Assembly: GCA_937129385.1 (NCBI GenBank)
Contig: CAKZNC010000217.1
Span: 1-48,006, forward strand
DNA: 48,006 nucleotides
Source: an uncultured Bacteroidota bacterium
GTDB taxonomy: Bacteria > Bacteroidota > Bacteroidia > Bacteroidales > GCA-2748055
Reading direction: 5' to 3'
Every line of letters begins with the position of its first letter. The stretch's first letter is position 1. The notes beneath the pieces are model-generated. The model did no database searches, was not told where the DNA came from, and worked only from the letters and a program-made list of their open reading frames with translations. Positions 1 to 7,481 of this stretch are shown here, in pieces. A program made the position numbers and the translations under genes.

Positions 1-261
1 ATTTGAAAAAATGATGGCATCGAAATTATTCAACCCTCGTCCTTCAAAAATCTCCGGGTTATCTGTATGTGTAGTTTTCACACCCAACCCATCACACAGC
101 TCTTCAAGCGCTTTTACGCTTGCCTCAATATTGTCATGTACGTACCCCTCACCGTTACGGGTATAGATAAGTACCGATTTCCCTTTCAGCTGATTTTCCT
201 GGGCTTTCACACCACCTGCCCCTATAAGTAAAACAACAATAAGAATAACAAGCTTCTTCAT
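1..261 (-). CDS. ThuA-like domain protein, secreted, C-terminus cut by window edge
   Basis: The reading frame starts at an ATG complementary to 259-261 and runs off the left edge, so only the first 87 residues are visible. They begin MKKLVILIVVLLIGAGGVKAQ, a typical SPI signal peptide. The mature part then shows the strand-loop KGKSVLIYTRNGEGYVHDNI and the helix SVKALEELCDGLG, followed by the NFDAIIFSN strand. This matches the start of the ThuA/trehalose-utilisation fold (class I glutamine amidotransferase-like), where a conserved G-x-x-H segment follows the first strand. ThuA-like proteins are common next to Gfo/Idh/MocA and DUF6807 genes in sugar-degrading Bacteroidota and Planctomycetes, and both occur nearby here. 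The function of the family is poorly known and no substrate can be assigned. Confidence 0.65.
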   Translation of the reverse strand, partial: MKKLVILIVVLLIGAGGVKAQENQLKGKSVLIYTRNGEGYVHDNIEASVKALEELCDGLGVKTTHTDNPEIFEGRGLNNFDAIIFSN

Positions 262-291
262 ACTACTTTTATTTATTTCTGGTTCAATGTC

Positions 292-312
292 ATGCTGAAC
301 TTGATTCAGCAT
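292..312. repeat. REP-like palindrome in the intergenic gap
   Basis: Two perfect 8-nt arms, ATGCTGAA (292-299) and TTCAGCAT (305-312), enclose the 5-nt loop CTTGA. The element lies in the 101-bp gap between the 3' end of the DUF6807 gene and the start of the ThuA-like gene, so a transcript in either direction would form the hairpin. From memory, similar TGCTGAA-loop-TTCAGCA palindromes recur between genes in many Bacteroidota genomes; only one copy with this loop is present here. No T-tract follows, so it is not a standard terminator. Confidence 0.5.
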
Positions 313-362
313 CAGAATTGCGTTTCGTCTTTATTTAATCGGCGCCGCCGCTATTTTTACAA

Positions 363-1634
363 TCACTCTCTGACGGCTGACGGCTGGAGACTGACCTCCG
401 GCCCATTAACAAAACTGTTCCAGTACATCTTTGCCTCTTCCGCTGTCATCGACCCATCGAAGACGATCATTCTGTATTGCAAAACATTGTCGACTCCTGG
501 AAGGATCAGCCATTCCCTCTGCCTGATGGGACAAAACTCAAAGAACAATTCACCGTTGTTGATCTCAGCTGGCCAGACCCGCATGGGTTCAGGGTGCTCC
601 CGATTATCAGGGTGACTCAGGAAGAGAATGCCTGATCTTCCCTCTTCAGTATCCGACACCCCCTCAACGATACACCACCTTGCACGGGTCCCGTCTGCCC
701 CGGCTCGTTCAATTCCTTCTGAAGTCAGCACTGTACTGTTCTCTTCGTTCCATTTCCCGGTTGCCCTGTATCCAAGTCCGCCTCCATACCTGTAGGCATC
801 AAATAGAATGGTATCCCTGAGCACATTTCGGAAAGTGGTTTTCATATCCAACAAATAGCGCTGGCCATTCGGTCCTGCGGGCGTGCAACACACCTCCCAG
901 AACTCCTCCATAGTGACCCGCTCTCCCCCTTCATAACCGAAATCCACATGCTCCTGCAATGTTGTGAACGTAGCCTGAACAGGGCCCTCAAATGCATCCA
1001 GGATGGCCTTCGCCCTCACGGTTCCCTCACCTTTGGCCAGGTTCCAGTAGTCGATCTCCCGCCCGTTGATATGGGTCAGGGTCCAGGGATTCCAGATTCC
1101 GTAATGGTGATAGTGATCAGGAGGCTGTACCCGGGTAAGCACCTCACCGCCTGGTGAAACGAGCGGATGTATATAGGCCGATCTCCGGTAAAGAGAATCA
1201 ATTCCCGGAGGAGGCATGGTCTCAGAAATATGGTATGTCAGTACCTCGGATTCATTGTTCAGGATCACCAGTTTATCTTCATCCTGCTGAATCAGGGCTG
1301 GAGTTTCCTGTTCCACTCCCCGCTTACCTGTCTCCTGGAAAAAATAGGACCTGGAATCTCCCTTATCCAGTTTTCCTTCAATCATGAAGATCACTGTATA
1401 ACCAGGCATGGTCAGATCGGCCTGGTATGCAATCTGCTCCACCACCTTTTCCTGTTCAAGAAACAGGCCGGGGTTCTCGGGCACATCCGATCCATACAGG
1501 GCCTCCAGGTCTATGCGCACCAGGCAATCGATGTAACTTCGCTCTTCGGCAACAACTGAAAAATACTTTTTCTCAGCGTTTGAACAGCTGTTAAATGCCA
1601 GGCAAATAATGATCAAAACAGAACCTATTCTCAT
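363..1634 (-). CDS. DUF6807 (PmoA family) lipoprotein
   Basis: The 423-residue protein has a lipoprotein signal (hydrophobic IIICLAFN then SCS, lipidation Cys about residue 17). The body carries the DUF6807/PmoA signature: PDHYHHYGIWNPWTLTHING near the middle (His-rich, probably a ligand site), EGPVQATFTT, a YRYGGGLGYR segment and a C-terminal FCPIRQREW. Family members are secreted proteins of carbohydrate-using bacteria; the PmoA label (methane oxygenase) is historical and no enzymatic role is established. The start codon overlaps the stop of the upstream UROD-like gene by 4 nt (ATGA), so the two are translationally coupled. The last eleven residues (EVSLQPSAVRE) are encoded by a 7-bp repeat array, so the C-terminal tail looks like a recent addition. 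Confidence 0.8.
   Translation of the reverse strand: MRIGSVLIIICLAFNSCSNAEKKYFSVVAEERSYIDCLVRIDLEALYGSDVPENPGLFLEQEKVVEQIAYQADLTMPGYTVIFMIEGKLDKGDSRSYFFQETGKRGVEQETPALIQQDEDKLVILNNESEVLTYHISETMPPPGIDSLYRRSAYIHPLVSPGGEVLTRVQPPDHYHHYGIWNPWTLTHINGREIDYWNLAKGEGTVRAKAILDAFEGPVQATFTTLQEHVDFGYEGGERVTMEEFWEVCCTPAGPNGQRYLLDMKTTFRNVLRDTILFDAYRYGGGLGYRATGKWNEENSTVLTSEGIERAGADGTRARWCIVEGVSDTEEGRSGILFLSHPDNREHPEPMRVWPAEINNGELFFEFCPIRQREWLILPGVDNVLQYRMIVFDGSMTAEEAKMYWNSFVNGPEVSLQPSAVRE
365..399 (-). repeat. Heptanucleotide repeat array A (inside 3' end of the DUF6807 gene)
   Basis: On the plus strand the units are GACGGCT (372-378), GACGGCT (379-385) and GGAGACT (386-392), followed by GACCTCC (393-399) and preceded by a degenerate ACTCTCT (365-371). 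Read on the minus strand this is GGAGGTC then AGTCTCC, AGCCGTC, AGCCGTC. The GACCTCC border and the preceding ACT are identical to the border of array B at 12933-12942, in the same reading frame relative to the host gene. Confidence 0.7.
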
Positions 1635-2668
1635 ATAGCAGTTTTTTGAATGGTGTCAATGAAAGCCCTGATGTTTTCAGTGCTAACCCCAGGTGGCATG
1701 CCTCCCCCGCATGACCAGACAATGCGGCTCCGGTCCCTGGTCTCTTCGACCATTTTCCTGGTCTCCGCAATAACATCTTCAGGTGATTTCGCAGCCAGCA
1801 CATCGCGGGGAGGAAGATTTCCCAGGAGGGCGACATCCTCACCTGCAAGCTCCCTGATCTCATTCAGGCTGTGCTCAAAGCTGAAGTTGTAAAGATTTAC
1901 ACCCATCTCACTAATAAATGGGGTGCTGACCAGTCCGTTTGCATCATTATGAAAAAGACGGATTTCTGCATTAAATGAACCAAAGATCTCCTTGATATAA
2001 GGAACCGCAAAGGCTTTCACTTCGGGCTCTCCAATAAAACCGACAATGTCGTCCAACAGGATGATCCCGTCAATGGTTTCGAATACATCCTTCTGGTGAC
2101 GAATCCAGTTCACAGAAAAATCGGTAATGATACGGAGCAACTGGTGGGTCTCTTCTGGCTGCAGCATCATGGCCATCATCAGCTCTGAAGTACCCATCAG
2201 GAAAGATGCAATGTTCAACGGCCCCCTGGCAACAGCAAATTTAATCTCATGTCCCATCTCCCTGATCTCAGGCTGCATACTCTTCAATCGCTGTATCATA
2301 AACGGAAGAAGTCCGTCAGACGCCGGGTCAGGCACCTTCAGGTCACCAATTTTTGAAAGATCCGACATGATCGTCCCGGCGTGCGGCATCTGGTCCTTCA
2401 GCCACCGGAATTTAGCTCCAAATGCCGAGGGCTCGGTGCACATTCCGTATTCCGACCAGAAGCCGGGAATAAACATCGTACCGGGGAATGTCTCCTCCAC
2501 CTTCTTATTGGCATCCATCCAAATCCGGTCCGACCCATAAAATTCAATGTGGTTTACCCCGTACCAGCCGGGGATCCAGGGACTGTCAATGATAAATCCG
2601 GTCACGGGCGGACCGTTGTAGTTACCCTGGACAATGCTGTTGAGCGTACTCCATTGTTCGTTGGTCAT
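1631..2668 (-). CDS. Uroporphyrinogen decarboxylase-like (UROD superfamily) protein
   Basis: The 345-residue protein is a full-length UROD/MtaA/CmuA-type TIM barrel without a signal peptide, so it is cytoplasmic. Visible elements are the central GTSELMMAMMLQPEETHQLL helix region, DGIILLDDIVGFIGEPE, the LFHNDANG segment and the C-terminal SCGGGMPPGVSTENIRAFI loop. Corrinoid methyltransferases of this superfamily bind zinc with a His-x-Cys and a distal Cys. Here the His (FHND) and the distal Cys (SCGGG) are present but the paired Cys is Asp. True HemE N-terminal Arg motifs are absent, so haem synthesis is unlikely; a methyltransferase or sugar-catabolic role is more plausible. It is coupled to the DUF6807 gene by a 4-nt overlap. 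No regulation is visible. Confidence 0.75.
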   Translation of the reverse strand: MTNEQWSTLNSIVQGNYNGPPVTGFIIDSPWIPGWYGVNHIEFYGSDRIWMDANKKVEETFPGTMFIPGFWSEYGMCTEPSAFGAKFRWLKDQMPHAGTIMSDLSKIGDLKVPDPASDGLLPFMIQRLKSMQPEIREMGHEIKFAVARGPLNIASFLMGTSELMMAMMLQPEETHQLLRIITDFSVNWIRHQKDVFETIDGIILLDDIVGFIGEPEVKAFAVPYIKEIFGSFNAEIRLFHNDANGLVSTPFISEMGVNLYNFSFEHSLNEIRELAGEDVALLGNLPPRDVLAAKSPEDVIAETRKMVEETRDRSRIVWSCGGGMPPGVSTENIRAFIDTIQKTAI

Positions 2669-2739
2669 CGTAATATCGGTAGGTTGTAGTTGAAGCGGTT
2701 AAAATAAGTAAAATAGGCGGGACCGTCAAAATTTACCTC

Positions 2740-2904
2740 TCAGGCTTCAAATTGCTTCAGGCAGTCAGGACAGAGACAATCGGTATAGGTCTCCATGATC
2801 TCGATCATCTCCTTGCGGTTGATCTCTAATTTCTCGCACCAGCAATCCTTGTCACCTTCACAGGAGAACGAAGCACCACATTTCTGACATTTTTTAACCG
2901 CCAT
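2740..2904 (-). CDS. Cysteine-rich CWC family mini-protein (54 aa)
   Basis: An ATG complementary to 2902-2904 opens a 54-codon frame. The product carries CQKCGASFSC near the N-terminus, the diagnostic DCWCEK motif at about residues 20-25 and CLCPDC near the C-terminus: eight Cys in all, consistent with two metal-binding knuckles. This is the Cys_rich_CWC family, of unknown function and probably zinc binding. The start lies 2 nt beyond the folB stop, so the two genes are co-transcribed and probably translationally coupled. Confidence 0.8.
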   Translation of the reverse strand: MAVKKCQKCGASFSCEGDKDCWCEKLEINRKEMIEIMETYTDCLCPDCLKQFEA

Positions 2905-2906
2905 AA

Positions 2907-3260
2907 TTACCGGGTCATGGTTACACTCACATTCCTGATGGGACCACCCATCGGGGGATTCATCTTTCGTATGGTTACGGTGACTGAAGTAACGCCGTCA
3001 AGCTCCCGGTAAATTGCATCCAGGATGCGTTTCCCGATATGCTCCAGCAGGTTGGAGGTATGTTTCTTCATTTCATCACGCACCACACGGTATGCCACCT
3101 GGTAGTTCACGGCATCCTCGAGGGAATCACTGACGGATGGCGCTTCCAGATCGGCTTCAAGCTCCAGGTCGACCAGGAACCTGTTTCCGACGATCTGTTC
3201 CTCCTTGTAATGACCATGGAATGCATAAAATTCCATCTCTTCAATTCTGATCAGTCCCAT
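2907..3260 (-). CDS. folB: Dihydroneopterin aldolase
   Basis: FolB converts 7,8-dihydroneopterin to 6-hydroxymethyl-7,8-dihydropterin and glycolaldehyde in folate synthesis, in the cytoplasm. The 117-residue protein has the family length and motifs: IRIEEMEFYAFHGHYKEEQ at the N-terminus, the NYQVAYRVV helix with the substrate-stacking Tyr, LLEHIGKRILDAI (the Glu that anchors the pterin) and a C-terminal strand with the catalytic Lys region VTIRKMNPP. I place the start at 3260 rather than at an ATG 24 codons upstream because the extra residues are not family-like and a TAnnTTTG promoter box (3286-3293) lies inside that extension. The CWC mini-protein gene follows 2 nt downstream. Confidence 0.9.
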   Translation of the reverse strand: MGLIRIEEMEFYAFHGHYKEEQIVGNRFLVDLELEADLEAPSVSDSLEDAVNYQVAYRVVRDEMKKHTSNLLEHIGKRILDAIYRELDGVTSVTVTIRKMNPPMGGPIRNVSVTMTR

Positions 3261-3285
3261 CGTGCCATCAGGTTTTTTGTATGAG

Positions 3286-3293
3286 CAAAGATA
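3286..3293 (-). promoter_or_regulatory. Bacteroidota -7 box for folB
   Basis: On the minus strand the sequence is TATCTTTG, an exact TAnnTTTG match, about 25 nt upstream of the folB ATG. The -33 region is weak. Its position supports the shorter folB start. Confidence 0.55.
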
Positions 3294-3429
3294 AGTTAAT
3301 TCGACGATCCACCGGTAAATTGGCCCTGCCAAATGAAACTGCCGGTAAAATACGGTGAGCTAAACCATGGGGGGCGATCTGTTTACAGACCGATTTTTTC
3401 TACCTGCTGACTTCCTCACCAAATATTGC

Positions 3430-3437
3430 TATTTTTG
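3430..3437 (+). promoter_or_regulatory. Bacteroidota -7 box for glnS
   Basis: TATTTTTG, an exact TAnnTTTG match, ends 21 nt before the glnS ATG at 3459. No clear TTG is found at the -33 position. The box lies inside a longer open frame beginning at 3426, which argues that translation starts at 3459. Confidence 0.5.
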
Positions 3438-3458
3438 TATCCTAATTCAGCAGGTACC

Positions 3459-5147
3459 ATGACAGATCATCAAGAAGATAAAAAAGAAAAAAGATCGTTA
3501 AACTTCATTCACGCGTTCGTGGAGGAAGACCTTCGGGAAGGCAGGAATGATGGGAGAGTGCATACACGGTTTCCTCCCGAGCCCAATGGTTACCTTCATA
3601 TCGGCCATGCCAAGGCTATTCATATCGATTTTGGGACCGCAGAAAAATATGGCGGCAAATGCAACCTGAGGTTTGATGATACAAACCCTGTGAAGGAAGA
3701 TGTAGAATATATCGATTCCATCAGGGAGGACATCCACTGGCTGGGGTATGACTGGGGTGACAGGGAATACTTTGCCTCTGATTATTTCGACAACCTGTAC
3801 GAATTTGCTACGGATCTCATCAGGAAGGATCTGGCATACGTGGATGAACAGTCCTCCGAACAGATTGCCTCACAAAAAGGAACGCCTTCAGATGCCGGAA
3901 AGGAGAGCCCTTTCAGGAACCGTCCTGCTGAAGAAAGTCTTGACCTGTTTAAAAGGATGAACAGCGGTGAATTTGAGGAAGGCAAATGTGTGCTCAGGGC
4001 AAAAATCGATATGACCGCTTCAAATATGCATATGCGTGACCCCGTAATCTACAGGATCATCCATCACCCACACCACCGTACCGGTTCCAAATGGAAAGTC
4101 TACCCGATGTATGACTTTGCGCACGGTCAATGTGATTACTATGAAGGCATCACCCACTCTTTGTGTACACTTGAATTCGAAGTACACAGACCCCTCTACG
4201 ATTGGTTTGTTGATCAATTAAAGAAGGATGACTACAGGCCGAGACAGATCGAATTCAACAGGCTCAATATCACCTATATGGTAATGAGCAAAAGGAAGCT
4301 TTTGCAGATGGTGAAAGAGGGGGTGGTCGATGGCTGGGACGATCCGCGAATGCCAACACTCAGTGGCCTGAGAAGACGTGGTTACACCCCGGAATCGGTC
4401 AAGAATTTCATCAACAGTATCGGGTATACCAAGGTGGAAGCACTCAATGATTTTTCACTGCTGGAATTTGCAGTCAGGGAGGACCTGAATAAGAAAGCGC
4501 CCAGGGTCATGGCCGTGCTGGACCCGTTGAAAGTTACCATAACCAATTATCCTGAAGGAAAAACCGAAGAACTGGAGACCATCAATAATCCGGAAGATGA
4601 AACCATGGGGAGTCGAAATATTCCGTTCTCACGTGAAATCTACATCGAGCGTTCCGACTTTATGGAAGATCCGCCAAGGAAATTCTTCAGGCTCGGTCCT
4701 GGAAGGGAGGTCCGCCTGAAATCAGCCTATGTGATCAGGTGTGATGATTTCAAAAAGGATGAAAATGGCAATGTTACCGAGCTGCTTTGCACCTACGATG
4801 AAACAACAAAAAGCGGCGCCGATACTTCAGGCAAGAAAGTGAAAGGCACACTCCACTGGGTGAGTGCACTTCATGCAGTGAAAGCAGAGGTGAGGTTATA
4901 CGACAGGCTGTTCAATGATCCGGATCCTGACGGTCACAAGGACCGGGATTTCATGGATTTCCTCAATCCTGATTCATTGAAAGTTGTTACCGGGTATGTT
5001 GAACCGGGACTTGCTGCAGCAAAGGTATTGGACCACTTCCAGTTCCAGCGGATCGGTTATTTCAACCTGGATCCAGACAGTAAACCCGGAGCCCTGGTAT
5101 TTAACCGAACCGTCCCCTTGCGCGACAACTGGAGTAAGAAAGGATAA
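3459..5147 (+). CDS. glnS: Glutaminyl-tRNA synthetase
   Basis: The 562-residue class I synthetase charges tRNA-Gln. The Rossmann nucleotide-binding motif appears as PPEPNGYLHIGHAKAIHIDF (HIGH) about 40 residues in, followed by LRFDDTNPVKEDVEYI. The second signature MSKS appears as VMSKRKL near residue 280, and the C-terminal anticodon-binding beta-barrel domain includes FFRLGPGREVRLKSAYVI and ALHAVKAEVRLYDRLF. Length is normal. The start chosen is the ATG after the putative promoter box. It stands alone, divergent from folB and convergent with the lipoprotein gene downstream. Presence of GlnRS means direct charging rather than the GatCAB route for Gln. Confidence 0.95.
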   Translation: MTDHQEDKKEKRSLNFIHAFVEEDLREGRNDGRVHTRFPPEPNGYLHIGHAKAIHIDFGTAEKYGGKCNLRFDDTNPVKEDVEYIDSIREDIHWLGYDWGDREYFASDYFDNLYEFATDLIRKDLAYVDEQSSEQIASQKGTPSDAGKESPFRNRPAEESLDLFKRMNSGEFEEGKCVLRAKIDMTASNMHMRDPVIYRIIHHPHHRTGSKWKVYPMYDFAHGQCDYYEGITHSLCTLEFEVHRPLYDWFVDQLKKDDYRPRQIEFNRLNITYMVMSKRKLLQMVKEGVVDGWDDPRMPTLSGLRRRGYTPESVKNFINSIGYTKVEALNDFSLLEFAVREDLNKKAPRVMAVLDPLKVTITNYPEGKTEELETINNPEDETMGSRNIPFSREIYIERSDFMEDPPRKFFRLGPGREVRLKSAYVIRCDDFKKDENGNVTELLCTYDETTKSGADTSGKKVKGTLHWVSALHAVKAEVRLYDRLFNDPDPDGHKDRDFMDFLNPDSLKVVTGYVEPGLAAAKVLDHFQFQRIGYFNLDPDSKPGALVFNRTVPLRDNWSKKG

Positions 5148-5162
5148 AAGCGTACTTTCGCT

Positions 5163-5939
5163 CTAGTCACACAGGTAATCTATACGTATCACCTCGGTCA
5201 AATATGATTCCTGCTTGATATTCAACTGCTCAGGATAGTCCGAAGGTGTATAAATGACCTGGTGGAAATATACATCTCCGCTGACCAGGTCGGTCCGTTC
5301 ATGAACATTGTTGATATGCGATTCGCCTTCAAATGGCAATTCCAGCCCATTGAACGGATGCTTTTTATTGTCATAGGTAAAACTGGAAGCTGAGAGGGTA
5401 TCTCCTCCCCTGGCTGTGAGAGAGACAGCGCGGGTAATATTTCCAACAGCATCATAGGTGTACATATTATAGGCCGCCAGGTCTGCCCCGGTGTTCTCTT
5501 CGTTATTACTGTACACCTCTTCCAGAACGATATGACCATCTTCGTAGGTGAACAGATGATACCCAGTGAATGTGGTATCCAGATTCTCCTGAGTGAAACG
5601 GTCAAGTGAGATGCTGTATTTATTCGTCCGGCTTACCCTGCCTTCATCATATACCATCACGGATTCCCTGGTGCGGAAGGTCTGAACGTTCTTTTTCGCT
5701 ACAGATCGCAGGTTCCCATCTTCCAGGTAGCTGAAATAGTGGGTCTGAAAATTGCTCCATATTATGTGATCCAGCCTGTTATCCTCGTAATTGAAGTCCG
5801 CCGTCACCTGGGTGGTTTCCGATCCCTCCGGGATGGTTTGTGTGATGCGCTGCGGATAGCAATAGGACTCCTCCTGATCAGTTTCACATCCTGCCATGAG
5901 CAGCATTGACAAGGATAGCAAAAGGGCAAGTCGTACCAT
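5163..5939 (-). CDS. YD-repeat-like lipoprotein of unknown function
   Basis: The 258-residue protein starts with a lipoprotein signal ending LLMAGC (Cys about residue 18), so it is membrane anchored outside the cytoplasm. The rest consists of short beta-strand repeats with an aromatic-acidic core: ADFNYEDNRLDHI, YFSYLEDGNLRSV, VMVYDEGRVSRT, LFTYEDGHIVLEE, MYTYDAVGNITRAV and SFTYDNKKHPF. These resemble single YD/RHS-type or DUF4595-type strands, which probably form a small wound beta-sheet. No catalytic motif is seen. It is monocistronic and convergent with glnS. Confidence 0.6.
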   Translation of the reverse strand: MVRLALLLSLSMLLMAGCETDQEESYCYPQRITQTIPEGSETTQVTADFNYEDNRLDHIIWSNFQTHYFSYLEDGNLRSVAKKNVQTFRTRESVMVYDEGRVSRTNKYSISLDRFTQENLDTTFTGYHLFTYEDGHIVLEEVYSNNEENTGADLAAYNMYTYDAVGNITRAVSLTARGGDTLSASSFTYDNKKHPFNGLELPFEGESHINNVHERTDLVSGDVYFHQVIYTPSDYPEQLNIKQESYLTEVIRIDYLCD

Positions 5940-6065
5940 GGTGATGAATTGTCAGTATAAAATTAACAATAGTACACCTACCAACGTTAAATTGTTCGGC
6001 AATTTCCACCAAGGACTCCAACAAACAGTTTAGCTGTAAAGAATGAATGACAGAGCGAATGTAGC

Positions 6066-7388
6066 TTAGACCTTAGGCTCCCATCCTTTCTCGTATTCCC
6101 TGCCCCAGAATTCCTTCATATGTTTCCTGTTCAGCATATGTCCGTTCGAAGGATCCAACTCAAGTGTCTCACCTGTTTTCCAGGCAATATTTGAAAGCAG
6201 GAGTATCTGCACGCTTTTATAGGCATCATCAATTGGAGAATTAAGTTTTGCCCCCGTACGGATTCCGTCGACCAGGTTGCTGAAATGCACATCTGTCATC
6301 GCTCCGCCTCCCACAAGACCCATGGAAGCATTTTCCTGTCCGGATTTATACTCTTCGATCACCTCACCACCGAGACCCATATGCACAAAGCCGTCCCGGT
6401 CCACGATCACTGAACCTTCCGTTCCGATGATCTGGGAACCGCGTCCCCTGTTGTAAAATTTCGCAGCATTGCAGCTCTTTCCCTCCCAGCTGATCATCTT
6501 GTCGCCGTAATCAAAGTTGGTAATGAGGGTGTCATAGAATTCCCAGTCATCCTGGTAATGATACCTGCCTCCATCGGCTGAGATCGCTTTTGGAAAATCA
6601 ACGCCCAGTGCCCAGCGGCAGACATCCACCTCGTGGGTTCCGTTATTGAGTGTTTCACCGGTACCCCAGTCCCAGAACCAATGCCAGTTATAGGGATGTA
6701 CATTGTCTTTATATGCCCTCCTGGGAGCAGGTCCCTGCCACAGCTCCCAATCAAGATAATCAGGAACCGGCACCTCTTTGCCTGTCCCGATAGGTCCACG
6801 TTTGTTGCTGTACCATGCTTTCGCATAATATGGATCACCAATCAGCCCTTCCCTGATCTTTTTAATAATGTACATGGTATGATCGGATGAACGCTGCTGG
6901 TTACCCATTTGCACCAGCTTTCCGTATTTCTTCTGTGCCTCAACCAGCATTTCACCTTCGGCCGGATTATGTGCACAGGGCTTTTCCACATATACATGCT
7001 TGCCTGCCTGCAGTGCAGCGAGCGCCATGGGAGCATGCCAGTGTTCCGGTGTCGCAATGGTAATCACATCGATATCCTTGTCCTCAAGGATTCTCCTGAA
7101 ATCCTTTTCCCATTTCGGCTTCTTGCCAAATTGCTCCTCAACTTTCGACGAAAACTCTGGGAAGTACCTGTCATCAACATCGCAGATCGTTTTTACATGC
7201 GCATTATCGCATGATGCGATAGAGTCCCTGTGTGCATTTCCCCGACTCCGAATCCCGAGCACCGCAAAATTAACCCGGTCGTTGGCCCCGAGGATGGAGT
7301 TTTTCCCATAGGAGATCATGGGTGCAGCTGCAATTGCTCCCGCAGCCAGGGAGGTCTTCTTTATAAAGTTCCGTCTTGAATCTTGCAT
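6066..7388 (-). CDS. Gfo/Idh/MocA family oxidoreductase with twin-arginine signal
   Basis: The 440-residue protein begins MQDSRRNFIKKTSLAAGAIAAAP, a Tat signal (SRRNFIKK), so it is exported folded. An NAD(P)-binding Rossmann fold follows (NFAVLGIRSRGNAHRDSI, CDVDDRYFPEF, DVITIATPEHWHAPMALAAL), then the family hallmark EKP (YVEKPCAHNPAEGEML). The C-terminal half contains WHWFWDWGTGETLNNGTHEVDVCRWAL with the His-Asp pair expected near the active site. Exported members of this family occur in large paralogue sets in polysaccharide-degrading Bacteroidota and act on sugars or sugar derivatives; the substrate here cannot be told. It is transcribed alone from a probable promoter at 7448-7455. Confidence 0.85.
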   Translation of the reverse strand: MQDSRRNFIKKTSLAAGAIAAAPMISYGKNSILGANDRVNFAVLGIRSRGNAHRDSIASCDNAHVKTICDVDDRYFPEFSSKVEEQFGKKPKWEKDFRRILEDKDIDVITIATPEHWHAPMALAALQAGKHVYVEKPCAHNPAEGEMLVEAQKKYGKLVQMGNQQRSSDHTMYIIKKIREGLIGDPYYAKAWYSNKRGPIGTGKEVPVPDYLDWELWQGPAPRRAYKDNVHPYNWHWFWDWGTGETLNNGTHEVDVCRWALGVDFPKAISADGGRYHYQDDWEFYDTLITNFDYGDKMISWEGKSCNAAKFYNRGRGSQIIGTEGSVIVDRDGFVHMGLGGEVIEEYKSGQENASMGLVGGGAMTDVHFSNLVDGIRTGAKLNSPIDDAYKSVQILLLSNIAWKTGETLELDPSNGHMLNRKHMKEFWGREYEKGWEPKV

Positions 7389-7447
7389 GGTATTTTGTTA
7401 GGTTGGTTATAGATTTTGGTAAAAATAGCAGAAACCCTTAAAAGCAC

Positions 7448-7455
7448 AAAAATAA
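7448..7455 (-). promoter_or_regulatory. Bacteroidota -7 box upstream of the Gfo/Idh/MocA gene
   Basis: The minus strand reads TATTTTTG, an exact TAnnTTTG, about 60 nt upstream of the start codon. A second, weaker box (TATTTTTA) lies nearer the gene. Confidence 0.4.
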
Positions 7456-7481
7456 AGTTTAGACACCATAAACCATTCTCG

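Noticed and set aside
1631-2668. HemE (uroporphyrinogen decarboxylase proper)
   Set aside because: The N-terminal Arg-containing substrate motif of HemE is absent and the neighbour is a DUF6807 lipoprotein, not haem genes.
5120-5165. Terminator between glnS and the YD lipoprotein gene
   Set aside because: Only a 4-bp stem (AGCG/CGCT) without a T-tract is present.
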